Below are positions 1 to 9,885 of a stretch of DNA of 64,000 nucleotides, one piece after another. Position 1 is the first letter of the stretch; every line of letters begins with the position of its first letter. The stretch comes from Vibrio vulnificus NBRC 15645 = ATCC 27562 (GTDB lineage Bacteria > Pseudomonadota > Gammaproteobacteria > Enterobacterales > Vibrionaceae). The position numbers were made by a program, and so were the translations under genes. The DNA lies in NCBI RefSeq assembly GCF_002224265.1, contig NZ_CP012881.1, forward strand, positions 1,550,001 through 1,614,000, in the 5' to 3' direction. Under the pieces are notes generated by a model. It made no database searches and was not told the origin of the DNA. It worked only from the letters and a program-made list of their open reading frames with translations.

Positions 1-1
1 G

Positions 2-829
2 GGTGAGCAAACCATCCTGTGTGGCATGCTTCAAGCGGGTTCTATCGTATGTTACGAGAAGATGGTTGCGGAAGGCATTGACCCAGGTTACGCAGGTAAA
101 TTACTGCAGTACGGTTGGGAAACCATTACTGAAGCACTGAAGTTTGGTGGTATCACTCATATGATGGACCGTCTATCAAACCCAGCGAAGATCAAAGCAT
201 TTGAGCTTTCTGAAGAGCTGAAGGATTTGATGCGTCCTCTGTACAACAAACATATGGATGACATTATCTCAGGTCACTTCTCTAGCACTATGATGGCTGA
301 TTGGGCGAATGATGATGCAAATCTGCTAGGCTGGCGTGCTGAAACGGGTGAAACGGCATTCGAAAATTACCCATCAACGGATGTTGAAATCTCTGAGCAA
401 GAGTATTTTGATAACGGTATCTTAATGGTTGCTATGGTTCGTGCTGGTGTTGAACTTGCGTTTGAAGCAATGACGGCTTCTGGCATTATCGACGAATCGG
501 CTTACTACGAGTCGCTGCATGAGTTACCACTTATCGCAAATACGATTGCACGTAAGCGTCTATACGAAATGAACGTGGTTATCTCAGACACAGCGGAATA
601 CGGTAACTACCTGTTTGCTAATGTGGCAACACCGCTACTTCGTGAGAAGTTTATGCCGTCGGTCGGGACAGATGTGATTGGTAAGGGGTTAGGTGAAACC
701 TCTAATCAAGTTGATAACGCGACGCTCATTGCCGTCAATGAAACTATCCGCAATCACCCTGTTGAGTACATCGGTGAAGAGCTGCGTGGTTACATGACTG
801 ACATGAAACGCATCGCTGTTGGTGGCTAA
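2..829 (+). CDS. ilvC: Ketol-acid reductoisomerase, C-terminal part (partial at left edge)
   Basis: Acetohydroxy-acid isomeroreductase, second step of valine, leucine and isoleucine synthesis in the cytoplasm. It performs an Mg-dependent alkyl migration followed by NADPH reduction. The reading frame is already open at base 2 ([14 protein letters not shown]), so the N-terminal Rossmann half lies outside the window. The visible 275 residues are the all-helical C-terminal region of the long class II enzyme of enterobacteria and vibrios, ending in the typical [11 protein letters not shown]. The motif around [11 protein letters not shown] belongs to the duplicated knotted domain. A rho-independent terminator follows about 100 bases downstream. 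Identification is secure; only the start is missing. Confidence 0.97.
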
Positions 830-933
830 GTCTCGTTTATCCACCTATCCTCATTCTAGTGTCTAAAAAGGGCGCTAACAAAACTCCAGACAGACTGGGG
901 TGATAAATACAAAAGAAAACACAACATGTAATT

Positions 934-967
934 AAAAGGCTTGGTCTCTGACCAAGCCTTTTGTTTA
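934..967 (+). terminator. Rho-independent terminator after ilvC
   Basis: A 13-bp perfect stem (934-946 with 950-962) with loop TCT is followed by TTTTGTTT. It ends ilvC transcription and, read on the other strand, can also stop the minus-strand ubiK transcript. Confidence 0.9.
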
Positions 968-1025
968 TTCGCTTATTGATGCTTTAGCACCAAGAAAAAA
1001 TGCCCCTAACAGTAGCGTTTTGGGA

Positions 1026-1277
1026 TTACTTATCAGCGAGCTTTTCTTCAAGCTCTGACAGTTTCTTTTCCATCTCGCTTAGCTTTTGACGAGTGCGCAG
1101 TAAGACTTGCGTTTGCACATCAAACTCTTCACGGCTAACCACATCAAGCTTGTTGAGTTGGCCTTGAATGACTTGACGGATTTTTTGATCCACATCTGCA
1201 CCTAAATCCTTAACGGGTTGTGGCATAGAGTCGTGAATTTGTTTTGCAATCTGCTCAATTTTCTTTGGGTCAAACAT
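1026..1277 (-). CDS. ubiK: Ubiquinone biosynthesis accessory factor UbiK (BMFP family)
   Basis: Small 83-residue protein of the YqiC/BMFP family. In Enterobacteria UbiK binds UbiJ and assists aerobic ubiquinone synthesis, and the purified family member has membrane-fusogenic activity. The N-terminal half ([19 protein letters not shown]) is amphipathic. The C-terminal half from about residue 50 is a heptad-rich coiled coil ([21 protein letters not shown]) that drives trimerisation. Length and ending match the family. It sits alone between the ilvC terminator and the RND operon terminator, so it is probably monocistronic. An AGGAG-like site (GAGCTACCTC on the plus strand) lies just upstream of the ATG. 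Confidence 0.9.
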
Positions 1278-1377
1278 GAGGTAGCTCCTGATTTCTTTGT
1301 TGGTATTCTATGTAATTGACTGGCGAAAGTCGCTATCTCCAGCGTAAAAAAGCGACACAGATGTGGCGTGAAAAGTA

Positions 1378-1404
1378 ACAAAAAGGCCGCATAAGCGGCC
1401 TTTC
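1378..1404 (-). terminator. Terminator of the vexRAB operon
   Basis: AAAGGCCGC (1382-1390) pairs with GCGGCCTTT (1395-1403) around loop ATAA. On the minus strand the stem is followed by TTTTTGTTAC. It lies 20 bases beyond the vexB stop codon. Confidence 0.85.
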
Positions 1405-1422
1405 GTTTATATTGCATCGCAA

Positions 1423-4400
1423 TTACTGTTCTGCGATTTGGCGTTGAGCGGCTTTTGCTTCATCCACTCGAGCGAGTTTTTCCAAATCTTTATCTTCTAC
1501 GAATACAGGTAGCGGTTTGTGTTTTTCAGCGAGGTAGCTGTAAATCACAGGCAACACGAATAACGTAAACAGTGTACCAATCGCTAGACCAGCTACGATA
1601 ACGATACCGATGCTGAAGCGTTGAGCTGCGCCAGCGCCCGTTGCATACATTAGTGGGATCAAACCAGCAATCATTGCCGCTGTTGTCATTAGGATAGGAC
1701 GAAGACGCACTTTCGCCGCTTCCATGACCGCTTCAATGCGTGAACGCTTGTTATGTAGCTGCTCTTCTTTGGCCACCTCACAAATCAAGATACCGTGTTT
1801 AGTGATCAAACCTACCAAGGTAATCAGACCCACTTGCGAGTAAATGTTCATCGTCGCAAGCCCCCATGCTAACGCAATCAGAGCACCACAAATCGCCAGT
1901 GGCACCGATACCATGATAACGATTGGATCGCGAATCGATTCAAACTGAATCGCCAATACCAAGAAGATAATTGCCAAAGCAAGACCAAAGGTGGCGTACA
2001 AGGCGCTGCCTTCTGTAACAAACTGACGAGCTTCACCCATGTAGTCATGGTTGTAGCCAGTCGGTAGTTTGCTGCTAGCAATGTTTTCGAACCAATTGAT
2101 GGCATCACCCATCGCTGTGCCTGGTGAAGGAACTGCACCGACGGTAGCCGAGTTCAACTGGTTGAAGTGAGGCAATGAGCGCGGTTCAGCGATCACATCA
2201 ATAGTGATCAAGCTACCCAGTGGCACCGCTTTGCCATCGGCAGCGCGTACATAGTAGTTCTTCATCGACTCAGGGTTTAGACGCCATTTACGTTCCACTT
2301 GCGGGATCACTTCGTAAGAGCGGCCATTCAGGTCGATACGGTTGACGTAACCATCGGCCATCATAGTGCCTAGCGTGATACCAATATCTTGCATGGTGAC
2401 GCCATATGCGCCCGCTTTGTCTTTGTCGATCTTGATTTTCATCGTCGCAGAGTCGTATTTCAGATCCAAATCTGAATAAACAAACAATGGACTTGAAGTC
2501 ACTTCCGTCAGAATGTCACTGGCGATGGTGTACAAGCTTTCAAAGCTATTTGGTGTGGTAATCACGAACTGAATTGGTAGACCAGAGCCTGCGCCTGGAA
2601 GTTCTGGCATTTGGAAAGCCGTCACTGCCATACCTGGAACATTGGAAACCAAACCACCAACACGCTTAGTGATTTCCGCTTGGCTCGCTTCACGTTGGCT
2701 CCATGGCTTCAATGTTGCTAGACCAAAGGCTTGGTTCGAGTTTGGCACCCCAGTAAACACCTGAGCAAACTCAACCTCTGGCTGATCAGACAGAATTTTG
2801 TTTACGTCATTCATGGTGTTTTGTAGGTAATCCAAGTTTGCGTTAGATGGGCCAGTACCCATTAACATCACCACGCCTTTATCTTCTGAAGGTGCCAATT
2901 CACTTGGAATGAACTTAAACAAAACAGGGAGCGTACCAAAAACAATCAGTGCGAAACCGATCACCACAGGGCGATGGTCCATGACCGCTTTGAGCATTTT
3001 TTCGTAGCGGTTGGTCATGCCATCTAGCACGTGATGCACTTTCTCTTCAAATTTGCTTGGCTTTTCATGCGCCTTTAGCATCTTCGAACACATCATTGGC
3101 GATAGTGTTAACGCGATAATACCGGATACAAATACCGAACCCGCAAGGGTCAGAGCAAACTCTTTAAACAGCGAACCAGTGATGCCTCCCATGAGCGCAA
3201 TCGGTGCGTACACCGCGCCCAGTGTGAGCGTCATGGCGATAACCGGTACCGCAATTTCACGCGTACCAATGATGGCCGCACGGAATGGTGATTCACCCTC
3301 TTTGATGTGGCGGTCGACGTTTTCTAGTACGACGATCGCATCATCCACTACTAGGCCGATAGCCAAAACCATCGCCAGCAGCGTCATCAGGTTCCACGAG
3401 AACCCCATCGCTTGCATCACCATAGCCACACCGATCAACGACAGTGGAATGGTGACGATAGGGATGATAACGGCGCGGAACGATCCCAAGAATAGGGTGA
3501 TCACCACCAGTACGATCACAGCCGCTTCAACAATGGTTTTCACGACTTCGTGAATGGACTCATTGATGGCGATGGTCGAGTCGTACATCACGTTCATCTT
3601 AATATTGCTAGGCAGGTTGCGCTCTAGCTGAGGAAGCAGTTGAAGAACATCTGCCGCAATGTTAATTGGGTTGGCACTTGGTGCTGCGTTGATTGCGGCC
3701 ACCACGGCTTCTTGGCCGTTTGCACTGGCGCGATAAACATCGTGGCTTTTTTCTAGTGTGACTTTTGCGATATCGCCCAAGCGAATCACTTCACCATCAC
3801 CCGATTTTACCACCAAGTTTTCCAGCTCTTGTACGTTTGAGACCTGAGTATCGGCACTGCCGTTGTACAGGACAAATTCACCCGTTACCTGACCCGTTGC
3901 CGATTGGTAGTTGTTGGCGTTGAGTACGCCCATCACGTCGGTTGCGGTGAGGCGTAGTGCGCCCATTTTGGCCGGATCCAGCCACACACGTAACGCGTAT
4001 TTCAAACCCCCATAGAGGTCAACTTTCGATACACCATTGATGGTAAAAAGTTGTGGGTTAATCACGCGCTCTAGGTAGTCCGTGATTTGGCTTGATGACA
4101 GCTCATCACTGGTGAAGCCGATATACAACACCGCCGTTGTCGACCCCGTCGACATGGTCACGGTTGGGTCTTCGGCTTCTTTTGGTAACTGTGAGCGAAC
4201 CGAGTTAGTTTTGGCCAAAATATCCGCCAAGGCAGCATTTGGATCCGTATTGAGCTTCATGTTCACCGTGATGGTGGATTTACCCAGCACCGATTGCGAG
4301 GTCATGTAGTCAATATTATCTGCCTGCGCAACGGCTTGCTCCAAAGGTTGAGTAATGAAACCTTGGATCAAGTCAGCACTGGCGCCGTAGTAACTGGTGG

Positions 4401-4542
4401 TTACCGTTACGACGGTATTGGTCATTTCAGGGTATTCTCGCACCTGCATCTTGAACACCGCTTGTAAACCAAGCAAGGCGATCAAAAAGCTGATGGATAC
4501 CGCTAAAACTGGACGTTTTATAAAAACATCAGTAAAGCGCAT
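1423..4542 (-). CDS. vexB: RND multidrug efflux inner-membrane transporter (VexB-like)
   Basis: Proton-driven tripartite efflux pump subunit of the HAE-1/AcrB superfamily, 1039 residues, the usual length. It starts with the cytoplasmic MRFTDVFIKRPVLA and the first membrane helix. The TM4 acidic pair is present in GLVVDDAIVVLENVDRH (about residues 400-401), and the proton-relay lysine lies in LITKHGILICEVAKEE. Two large periplasmic loops follow TM1 and TM7. It is the last gene of vexR-vexA-vexB and starts 11 bases after the vexA stop. No outer-membrane channel gene is adjacent, so a TolC encoded elsewhere is inferred. The position next to ilvC and a TetR gene matches V. cholerae vexRAB, which exports bile salts, detergents and other antimicrobials. 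Substrates here are inferred. Confidence 0.9.
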   Translation of the reverse strand: MRFTDVFIKRPVLAVSISFLIALLGLQAVFKMQVREYPEMTNTVVTVTTSYYGASADLIQGFITQPLEQAVAQADNIDYMTSQSVLGKSTITVNMKLNTDPNAALADILAKTNSVRSQLPKEAEDPTVTMSTGSTTAVLYIGFTSDELSSSQITDYLERVINPQLFTINGVSKVDLYGGLKYALRVWLDPAKMGALRLTATDVMGVLNANNYQSATGQVTGEFVLYNGSADTQVSNVQELENLVVKSGDGEVIRLGDIAKVTLEKSHDVYRASANGQEAVVAAINAAPSANPINIAADVLQLLPQLERNLPSNIKMNVMYDSTIAINESIHEVVKTIVEAAVIVLVVITLFLGSFRAVIIPIVTIPLSLIGVAMVMQAMGFSWNLMTLLAMVLAIGLVVDDAIVVLENVDRHIKEGESPFRAAIIGTREIAVPVIAMTLTLGAVYAPIALMGGITGSLFKEFALTLAGSVFVSGIIALTLSPMMCSKMLKAHEKPSKFEEKVHHVLDGMTNRYEKMLKAVMDHRPVVIGFALIVFGTLPVLFKFIPSELAPSEDKGVVMLMGTGPSNANLDYLQNTMNDVNKILSDQPEVEFAQVFTGVPNSNQAFGLATLKPWSQREASQAEITKRVGGLVSNVPGMAVTAFQMPELPGAGSGLPIQFVITTPNSFESLYTIASDILTEVTSSPLFVYSDLDLKYDSATMKIKIDKDKAGAYGVTMQDIGITLGTMMADGYVNRIDLNGRSYEVIPQVERKWRLNPESMKNYYVRAADGKAVPLGSLITIDVIAEPRSLPHFNQLNSATVGAVPSPGTAMGDAINWFENIASSKLPTGYNHDYMGEARQFVTEGSALYATFGLALAIIFLVLAIQFESIRDPIVIMVSVPLAICGALIALAWGLATMNIYSQVGLITLVGLITKHGILICEVAKEEQLHNKRSRIEAVMEAAKVRLRPILMTTAAMIAGLIPLMYATGAGAAQRFSIGIVIVAGLAIGTLFTLFVLPVIYSYLAEKHKPLPVFVEDKDLEKLARVDEAKAAQRQIAEQ

Positions 4543-4553
4543 GATGCCTCCAA

Positions 4554-5660
4554 TTACAGCATAGGGGTTTCAGCCGGAGGTGTAATCGCGTCGCTTTCGA
4601 CAACACGAACCTTGGCATCGTTACTCAAGCGAACCTGGCCAGATGTCACCACCTGATCACCCACTTTTACGCCGTCGAGAATGTGTGCGATATTCCCAGT
4701 GCGTTCACCCACTTTCACCACATGTTGTTTCACACGCTGCACGCCGTCTTCTTCCGTTAGAATGTAAACATTGTCACCGTAGAGCGTAAATGTGATCGCC
4801 GTTTGTGGCAGTGTGACTTGGTCTTCTACTTTTGGCAGAATGATGTTAGCGCGGGCAAACATACCGCTGCGAAGCTTACCATCACTGTTAGGAATATCGG
4901 CTTGAACTTGAATCAAACCACTTTGGATATTGACAGCGGGTTCAATCGCGGTGATTGAGCCTTTGAATGGGTTTTGCGGATAAGCATCGACAAAAATATC
5001 CACTTCCTGGCCAAGATTGATGCGAGAAATATCGTTTTGCGGCACGGTAAAACGCAAGCGCATCACGCTGGTGTCTTCCAAACGTACGATATCAGAACCT
5101 GCTTGTAGGTATTGGCCTAGGTAAACATTACGAATACCAATGACGCCTGAAAATGGCGCTTTGATTTCACGGCGTGCAATCGAAGCTTTCAAGCTTTCAA
5201 TATCGGCTTTTAACGAGTAGTAATTGGCTTCGGCTTCATCGTACGCTTCTTTTGAAATCGAGCCTTTTTTGAAGAGGCCTTGATAGCGTTTGTACTTCGC
5301 TTCTGCTGCTGGCAGTTTTGCTTCACTGCTCTTCAGGTTGGCTTTTTCTACATCAGAGTCGAGCAGAACAAGCGGTTGGCCTTCTTTCACTTGTGTGCCT
5401 GATTCAAAGCGGATCTGTTTAATGACACCGCTGGTTTCATTGGCAATCGTCACACCTTGGTTGGGTTCGATAAAACCGATCGCTTCAATCACAGGCACCC
5501 AGTCGACCGGTTTCACTTCTGTGACCGTTACTGGGAACTCTGGCTCAGGACGATTTGCCAGGTATTCGGCAATTTTCTTTTGTTTGAAGAGGTTGAAACC
5601 TATCACACTGCCGAATAGCAGAATGGCGATAAGTAACATAAAAAAGGTCCACTTTTTCAT
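4554..5660 (-). CDS. vexA: RND efflux periplasmic adaptor (VexA-like membrane fusion protein)
   Basis: HlyD/AcrA-type adaptor of 368 residues that links the VexB pump to an outer-membrane channel. Residues about 5-25 form one uncleaved membrane anchor, with no lipobox cysteine, so it is anchored by a helix and not a lipid. Then come the barrel-sandwich lipoyl half-motifs (FESGTQVKEGQPLVLLDSD and REIKAPFSGVIGIRNVYLGQ) on either side of a helical hairpin of about 70 residues, followed by beta-barrel and membrane-proximal domains. It lies between the regulator and the pump, 17 bases after the vexR stop, so it is co-transcribed. The order adaptor-pump with no third gene is typical of VexAB. Confidence 0.9.
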   Translation of the reverse strand: MKKWTFFMLLIAILLFGSVIGFNLFKQKKIAEYLANRPEPEFPVTVTEVKPVDWVPVIEAIGFIEPNQGVTIANETSGVIKQIRFESGTQVKEGQPLVLLDSDVEKANLKSSEAKLPAAEAKYKRYQGLFKKGSISKEAYDEAEANYYSLKADIESLKASIARREIKAPFSGVIGIRNVYLGQYLQAGSDIVRLEDTSVMRLRFTVPQNDISRINLGQEVDIFVDAYPQNPFKGSITAIEPAVNIQSGLIQVQADIPNSDGKLRSGMFARANIILPKVEDQVTLPQTAITFTLYGDNVYILTEEDGVQRVKQHVVKVGERTGNIAHILDGVKVGDQVVTSGQVRLSNDAKVRVVESDAITPPAETPML

Positions 5661-5677
5661 TCGATTAAGAACTCCAA

Positions 5678-6259
5678 TTAGTGATTAATGATTGCATCCC
5701 AGCTGGCTTCGATGGCAGCTTCAAGCGCCTTATCATCCAGTTGGTAAAAGCCTAATGCGTGTTTTTTCGCTAGCCTGACGCTGGTCTCCAAACTTAGACC
5801 AAACAAAATTTCGTTATCCAGCGTTTTGAACACCCCTTGCTCCTTGCCCATATCGAACATTAAAGCAACTTGGTGAAACATTTTCTTTTCTAGCTCGCGG
5901 GTTTTGTGGCTATTCGAGCAAGGTAGTGATTCGTACTGAATACGGTTGCTCAAAGTAGACAAGTTTGAAGCCGCTAAATTCCATGTGTTTAGCCACATGG
6001 TGCGATATTGTTGTTTCAAAGGCATATCACGGGTTACGTTGGCTTGAATCGCCGTGGCAACTCGTTGAGTAATACGTAGCCTGAGCTCATCCAGCAGGTG
6101 TTCTTTATCGTCAAAATAACGATAAATCGTACCTGCTGCGACGCCCGCTTCTTTGGCTAATTTACTCATCGATAGCCCCTGAAAACCGGACTCCGCAATC
6201 AACTTCTCTGCCGCAGCAAGGATTTGTTGTTGCTTGTCGTTCTGCTCTTCAGATGACAT
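5678..6259 (-). CDS. vexR: TetR-family regulator of the adjacent RND pump (VexR-like)
   Basis: 193-residue TetR-type DNA-binding protein. The N-terminal helix-turn-helix spans about residues 10-56 (KQQQILAAAEKLIAESGFQGLSMSKLAKEAGVAAGTIYRYF). The rest is a helical ligand-binding and dimerisation domain. It is the first gene of the operon with vexA and vexB. In V. cholerae the VexR homologue is reported to act as an activator of vexRAB rather than a classic repressor. A perfect 18-bp palindrome sits between its -10 box and start codon, which is a good candidate for its own binding site and argues for autoregulation. Confidence 0.85.
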   Translation of the reverse strand: MSSEEQNDKQQQILAAAEKLIAESGFQGLSMSKLAKEAGVAAGTIYRYFDDKEHLLDELRLRITQRVATAIQANVTRDMPLKQQYRTMWLNTWNLAASNLSTLSNRIQYESLPCSNSHKTRELEKKMFHQVALMFDMGKEQGVFKTLDNEILFGLSLETSVRLAKKHALGFYQLDDKALEAAIEASWDAIINH

Positions 6260-6273
6260 GGGTTATCCACCAG

Positions 6274-6296
6274 TGAATGAACGTTCATTCATTATA
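6274..6296 (-). promoter_or_regulatory. Promoter -10 box and 18-bp palindromic operator of vexRAB
   Basis: On the minus strand TATAAT (6291-6296) runs directly into the perfect palindrome TGAATGAACGTTCATTCA (6274-6291), 14 bases upstream of the vexR ATG. A -35-like TTGCCA lies at 6316-6321 with a long 19-base spacer. A bound TetR dimer would cover the transcription start. Confidence 0.75.
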
Positions 6297-6426
6297 GCGG
6301 AAACAATAGCCATATTGGCAAGTGCTATGTGTGCTATTGAGTAAAAATCTTGTCAATGAGGCAATGGCAATCTCATCACTCGACGACTATTATATGGGCC
6401 TCGATTTTTGACCACAGATAAGCGCT

Positions 6427-8445
6427 ATGAAACTGAATCCAAGACAAGACGAAGCCGTGAAATACGTATCAGGTCCCTGCCTCGTGCTTGCGGGTGCGGG
6501 TTCAGGAAAAACACGCGTGATCACCAATAAGATTGCCTATTTGGTGCAACAGTGTGGCTACAAAGCGCGTAATATTGCGGCGGTCACCTTCACCAATAAA
6601 GCCGCACGTGAGATGAAAGAACGTGTGGGACAAACACTGGGGAAGGGGGAATCAAAAGGCCTGATGGTGTCAACCTTTCACACGCTTGGTTTGAACATCA
6701 TCAAGCGAGAGTATCGTCATTTGGGTTTGAAGTCGGGCTTTTCGTTGTTTGACGATCAGGATCAGCTTGCACTGCTTAAAGAGCTGACTGAAAAACAGCT
6801 TGATGGCGATAAAGATCTGCTACGTCAGTTAATGAGCACCATCTCAAACTGGAAAAACGACATGCTCTCACCAGAGCAGGCCGTGGCACGTGCGCAAGGT
6901 GAACAGCAGCAGTTGTTTGCCTTCTGTTTTGAGATGTATCAAAAGCAGATGAAAGCGTACAACGCGCTCGACTTTGATGATCTTATCTTGCTGCCCGTAT
7001 TACTCCTTCGTGGCCAGGATGAGGTGCGTCAATACTGGCAAAACCGTATCCGTTATCTTCTGGTCGATGAGTATCAAGACACCAACACCAGTCAATACGA
7101 ACTGGTGAAATTGCTGGTGGGTGAGCGCGGACGATTAACCGTGGTTGGGGATGATGACCAATCGATTTACTCTTGGCGTGGTGCAAAACCGCAAAACTTA
7201 GTGTTGTTGGGGCAAGATTACCCCAACTTACGCCTGATTAAATTGGAGCAAAACTACCGTTCGACCAGCCGTATTTTGCGTGCGGCGAACATCTTGATTG
7301 CCAATAACCCACACGTGTATGAAAAGTCGCTCTTCTCGGAAATTCCCGATGGAGAAAAGCTCAAAGTGCTGTTGGCCAATAATGATGAGCATGAGGCGGA
7401 GCGCGTCACGGGGGAAATCATTGCCCACAAGTTTCTCAATCGCACCGACTATCGTGACTACGCCATCCTCTATCGTGGTAACCATCAATCGCGCCTCATC
7501 GAAAAGTCGCTGATGCAAAACCGCGTTCCTTATCGACTGTCTGGTGGTACGTCTTTCTTTGCGCGCGCGGAGATCAAAGACATCATGGCGTATTTGCGAG
7601 TGTTGGTGAATCCTGATGATGACAACGCATTTTTGCGCATCGTCAACACACCCAAGCGTGAAATTGGCCCTGTGACGCTGGAGAAGTTAGGCAGCTATGC
7701 CAATATGCGTGGCAAAAGTTTATTTGAAGCCAGCTTTGAACTTGGCCTTGAGCAGCATTTGACCGGACGTGGTCTCGACAATTTGCGTCGCTTTACTCAT
7801 TGGCTGGTGGCGATTGCCGATCAAGCGGAGCGAGGGGACACAGTCGAAGCGGTGCGCTCGTTGGTGCGAGATATTCATTATGAGGATTGGCTGTACGAAA
7901 CATCTGCCAGCCCGAAAGCCGCAGAAATGCGCATGAAAAACGTCTCTGATCTCTACTCTTGGATTGTCGCCGATTTAGAAGGTGACAATAACGATCAAGA
8001 AGAGAAAACGTTGAAAGAAGTGGTTCAACGTTTGACACTGCGTGACATGATGGAACGTGGTGAAGAAGATGAAGACAGTGATGCCGTACAACTGATGACA
8101 CTGCATGCGTCTAAAGGTCTGGAATTTCCATATGTGTACCTGATCGGGACTGAAGAAGGGATATTGCCGCACCAAACCAGTATCGATGAAGATAACGTCG
8201 AAGAAGAACGCCGCTTAATGTACGTCGGCATTACGCGCGCGCAGCGAGAGTTAACTTTCGTGATGTGTAAAGAGCGTCGTCAATATGGGGAACTGATCAA
8301 ACCCAGCCAAAGCCGTTTTCTCGATGAATTGCCTTTCGATGATGTGGAATGGGAACAAACCAAAAAGCCAGTGACACAGGAAGAAAGAATGGCCAAAGGC
8401 CAAGCGCACATTGCCAACTTACGTGCCATGTTCAACAAGAAGTAA
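6427..8445 (+). CDS. rep: ATP-dependent DNA helicase Rep
   Basis: Superfamily 1A 3'-5' helicase of 672 residues (E. coli Rep has 673) that moves with the replisome and removes protein barriers ahead of forks. Motif I (Walker [10 protein letters not shown]) is at about 22-30. Motif II is [10 protein letters not shown]. The [13 protein letters not shown] block is motif III. Motifs V/VI appear in [12 protein letters not shown] and [14 protein letters not shown]. Absence of the longer UvrD C-terminus and the start [11 protein letters not shown] favour Rep over UvrD. It is divergent from vexRAB and followed by a bidirectional terminator, so it forms a single-gene unit. Confidence 0.96.
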
Positions 8446-8463
8446 GCGGTAGACAAATAAGAA

Positions 8464-8487
8464 AAGGGCTTGGAAAACCAAGCCCTT
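8464..8487. terminator. Bidirectional terminator between rep and cytochrome c5
   Basis: AAGGGCTTGG (8464-8473), loop AAAA, CCAAGCCCTT (8478-8487). The minus-strand side has the better T-run (TTTTC). It serves the two convergent genes. Confidence 0.85.
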
Positions 8488-8507
8488 CTGCTTTAGGAAA
8501 CTTTGCT

Positions 8508-8912
8508 TTATAGACCTTTGATCATGTGATCAATAGCGGCAATGATTTCGTCATCGGAACAATCCATACACGTACCGCGAGGAGGCATAGCATTAAAGCC
8601 CTCAATCGCGTGCTTGTTCAACACATCATGACCTTGTGCAATACGCGGTGCCCAATCAGCTGCATTGCCAGATTTTGGTGCGCCATTTACCCCAGACGAG
8701 TGACAAGCAATACAAAAAGTGCCGTAAACTGTTGCGCCATCACGCGGTCCGGTTGGTTCAGCTTTGACTGGCTCACTACCTGCTAGATAAACATCACCTA
8801 CTGGCTTGATGCGCTCTGCAATTGCATCGTGGTCAGTACTGGTAGCCATAGCTGCCGTAGAAAAGGTTAAAGCAGCGAATAAAACGCTAATCATTCGTCG
8901 AGACATATCCAT
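8508..8912 (-). CDS. Periplasmic cytochrome c5
   Basis: Small monohaem c-type cytochrome of the c5 family, 134 residues, an electron carrier in the periplasm. The chosen start MDMSRRMISVLFAALTFSTA gives a clean signal peptide with cleavage near AMA-TSTD. A GTGAG ribosome site lies 4-5 bases upstream. A longer in-frame start at 8960 would hide the signal peptide. The haem site is CIACH in YGTFCIACHSSGVNGAPK. The distal methionine is probably in NAMPPRG, and the CMDC pair is the disulfide typical of cytochrome c5. Convergent with rep. Gene name cycB is used for some homologues, but I leave it unassigned. Confidence 0.88.
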   Translation of the reverse strand: MDMSRRMISVLFAALTFSTAAMATSTDHDAIAERIKPVGDVYLAGSEPVKAEPTGPRDGATVYGTFCIACHSSGVNGAPKSGNAADWAPRIAQGHDVLNKHAIEGFNAMPPRGTCMDCSDDEIIAAIDHMIKGL

Positions 8913-9043
8913 TAAACTCACTTTACATTCCCAAGGTAAGTCAGCTGGCTTACCAAACATTTATATAGTTAGAGTGCTGTTTTGATTTAACGGTAAATTA
9001 TCACTGTTAAATCAATGTAAATAATGGGTGATTATATCCCGTT

Positions 9044-9068
9044 AACTTGTTGCAATAAACAACAAGTT
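9044..9068. promoter_or_regulatory. 9-bp inverted repeat in the cytochrome c5 / tRNA intergenic region
   Basis: The 300-base gap 8913-9214 holds the divergent promoters of the cytochrome gene and the tRNA operon. AACTTGTTG (9044-9052) and CAACAAGTT (9060-9068) are perfect inverted repeats separated by 7 bases. It could be an operator or a small hairpin; no protein-binding consensus is recognised. I see nothing else in the gap. Confidence 0.4.
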
Positions 9069-9214
9069 ATCAGCTACAGGGGCTGAATCACATCTGTTAT
9101 TTACATTTGTAGCCAGATAACTGACGAAAAAGAGACCAAACGGAAAAAAAACTAAAAAAAACACTAGACGCCATAGTGTGAACTACGTATTATTCCACTC
9201 CGCCGATAGGGCAT

Positions 9215-9291
<77 letters not shown>

Positions 9292-9329
9292 TTTGGATGC
9301 CTGGAGGATATATCGGTGAAAAAACAATG

Positions 9330-9405
9330 GTGGCTATAGCTCAGTTGGTAGAGTCCCGGATTGTGATTCCGGTTGTCGCGGGTTCGAATCCCGTTAGCCA
9401 CCCCA
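9330..9405 (+). tRNA. tRNA-His (anticodon GTG), first copy
   Basis: 76-base cloverleaf with CCA encoded. Acceptor GTGGCTA pairs with TAGCCAC, discriminator C. The base before it (9329) is the G that becomes G-1 opposite C73, the histidine identity element. Anticodon loop ATTGTGATT. Identical in sequence to the second copy at 9583-9658. Confidence 0.98.
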
Positions 9406-9431
9406 TTCTTTTCTAAGAATGAAACATTTGT

Positions 9432-9508
<77 letters not shown>

Positions 9509-9582
9509 CTATTATTTGGGTTTTGCTTAAGGCGAGGCTCAGGTTTATGGCTTAAATAAGCGGTAAACATGACAATCTGATG

Positions 9583-9658
9583 GTGGCTATAGCTCAGTTG
9601 GTAGAGTCCCGGATTGTGATTCCGGTTGTCGCGGGTTCGAATCCCGTTAGCCACCCCA
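9583..9658 (+). tRNA. tRNA-His (anticodon GTG), second copy
   Basis: Base-for-base identical to the copy at 9330-9405, 253 bases downstream, again with the encoded G-1 (9582). The spacers on either side differ from those around copy one, so only the tRNA itself is conserved. Confidence 0.98.
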
Positions 9659-9682
9659 TTCTTTCTTTAAAGAATAAAATTT

Positions 9683-9759
<77 letters not shown>

Positions 9760-9765
9760 CATTCT

Positions 9766-9797
9766 AAAGCCTCACTAGCAATAGTGGGGCTTTTTTA
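9766..9797 (+). terminator. Terminator of the tRNA operon
   Basis: AAAGCCTCACTA pairs with TAGTGGGGCTTT (one G-U pair), followed by six T. It lies immediately after the second tRNA-Pro. Confidence 0.93.
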
Positions 9798-9833
9798 CAT
9801 CTTGTATTAGATGCTGATGATTTTGTGTGCATA

Positions 9834-9880
9834 CTGGGTTGGGGTCTGGAAGTCCAGTCGAGCTCCTCTTCACCGCCCAC
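9834..9880 (+). pseudogene. Decayed 3' half of a third tRNA-Pro copy
   Basis: Bases 9865-9880 match the last 16 bases of tRNA-Pro plus the following C (9745-9760) at 15 of 16 positions, CCTCTTCACCG-CCAC. Upstream, CTGGGTTGGGG at 9834 aligns with the anticodon arm CTGGTTTGGGA, and TCGA with the T-loop. The D-arm half is not recognisable and the acceptor cannot fold, so it is not functional. A terminator-like hairpin follows after 5 bases, as it does after the intact copy. A decayed duplication of the operon end is likely; a tRNA-derived attachment-site scar is the alternative. Confidence 0.6.
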
Positions 9881-9885
9881 TGTAG

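Noticed and set aside
3053..3553. 166-residue frame antisense to vexB
   Set aside because: Shadow of the conserved RND gene; composition rich in Thr, Ile and Ser with no family resemblance.
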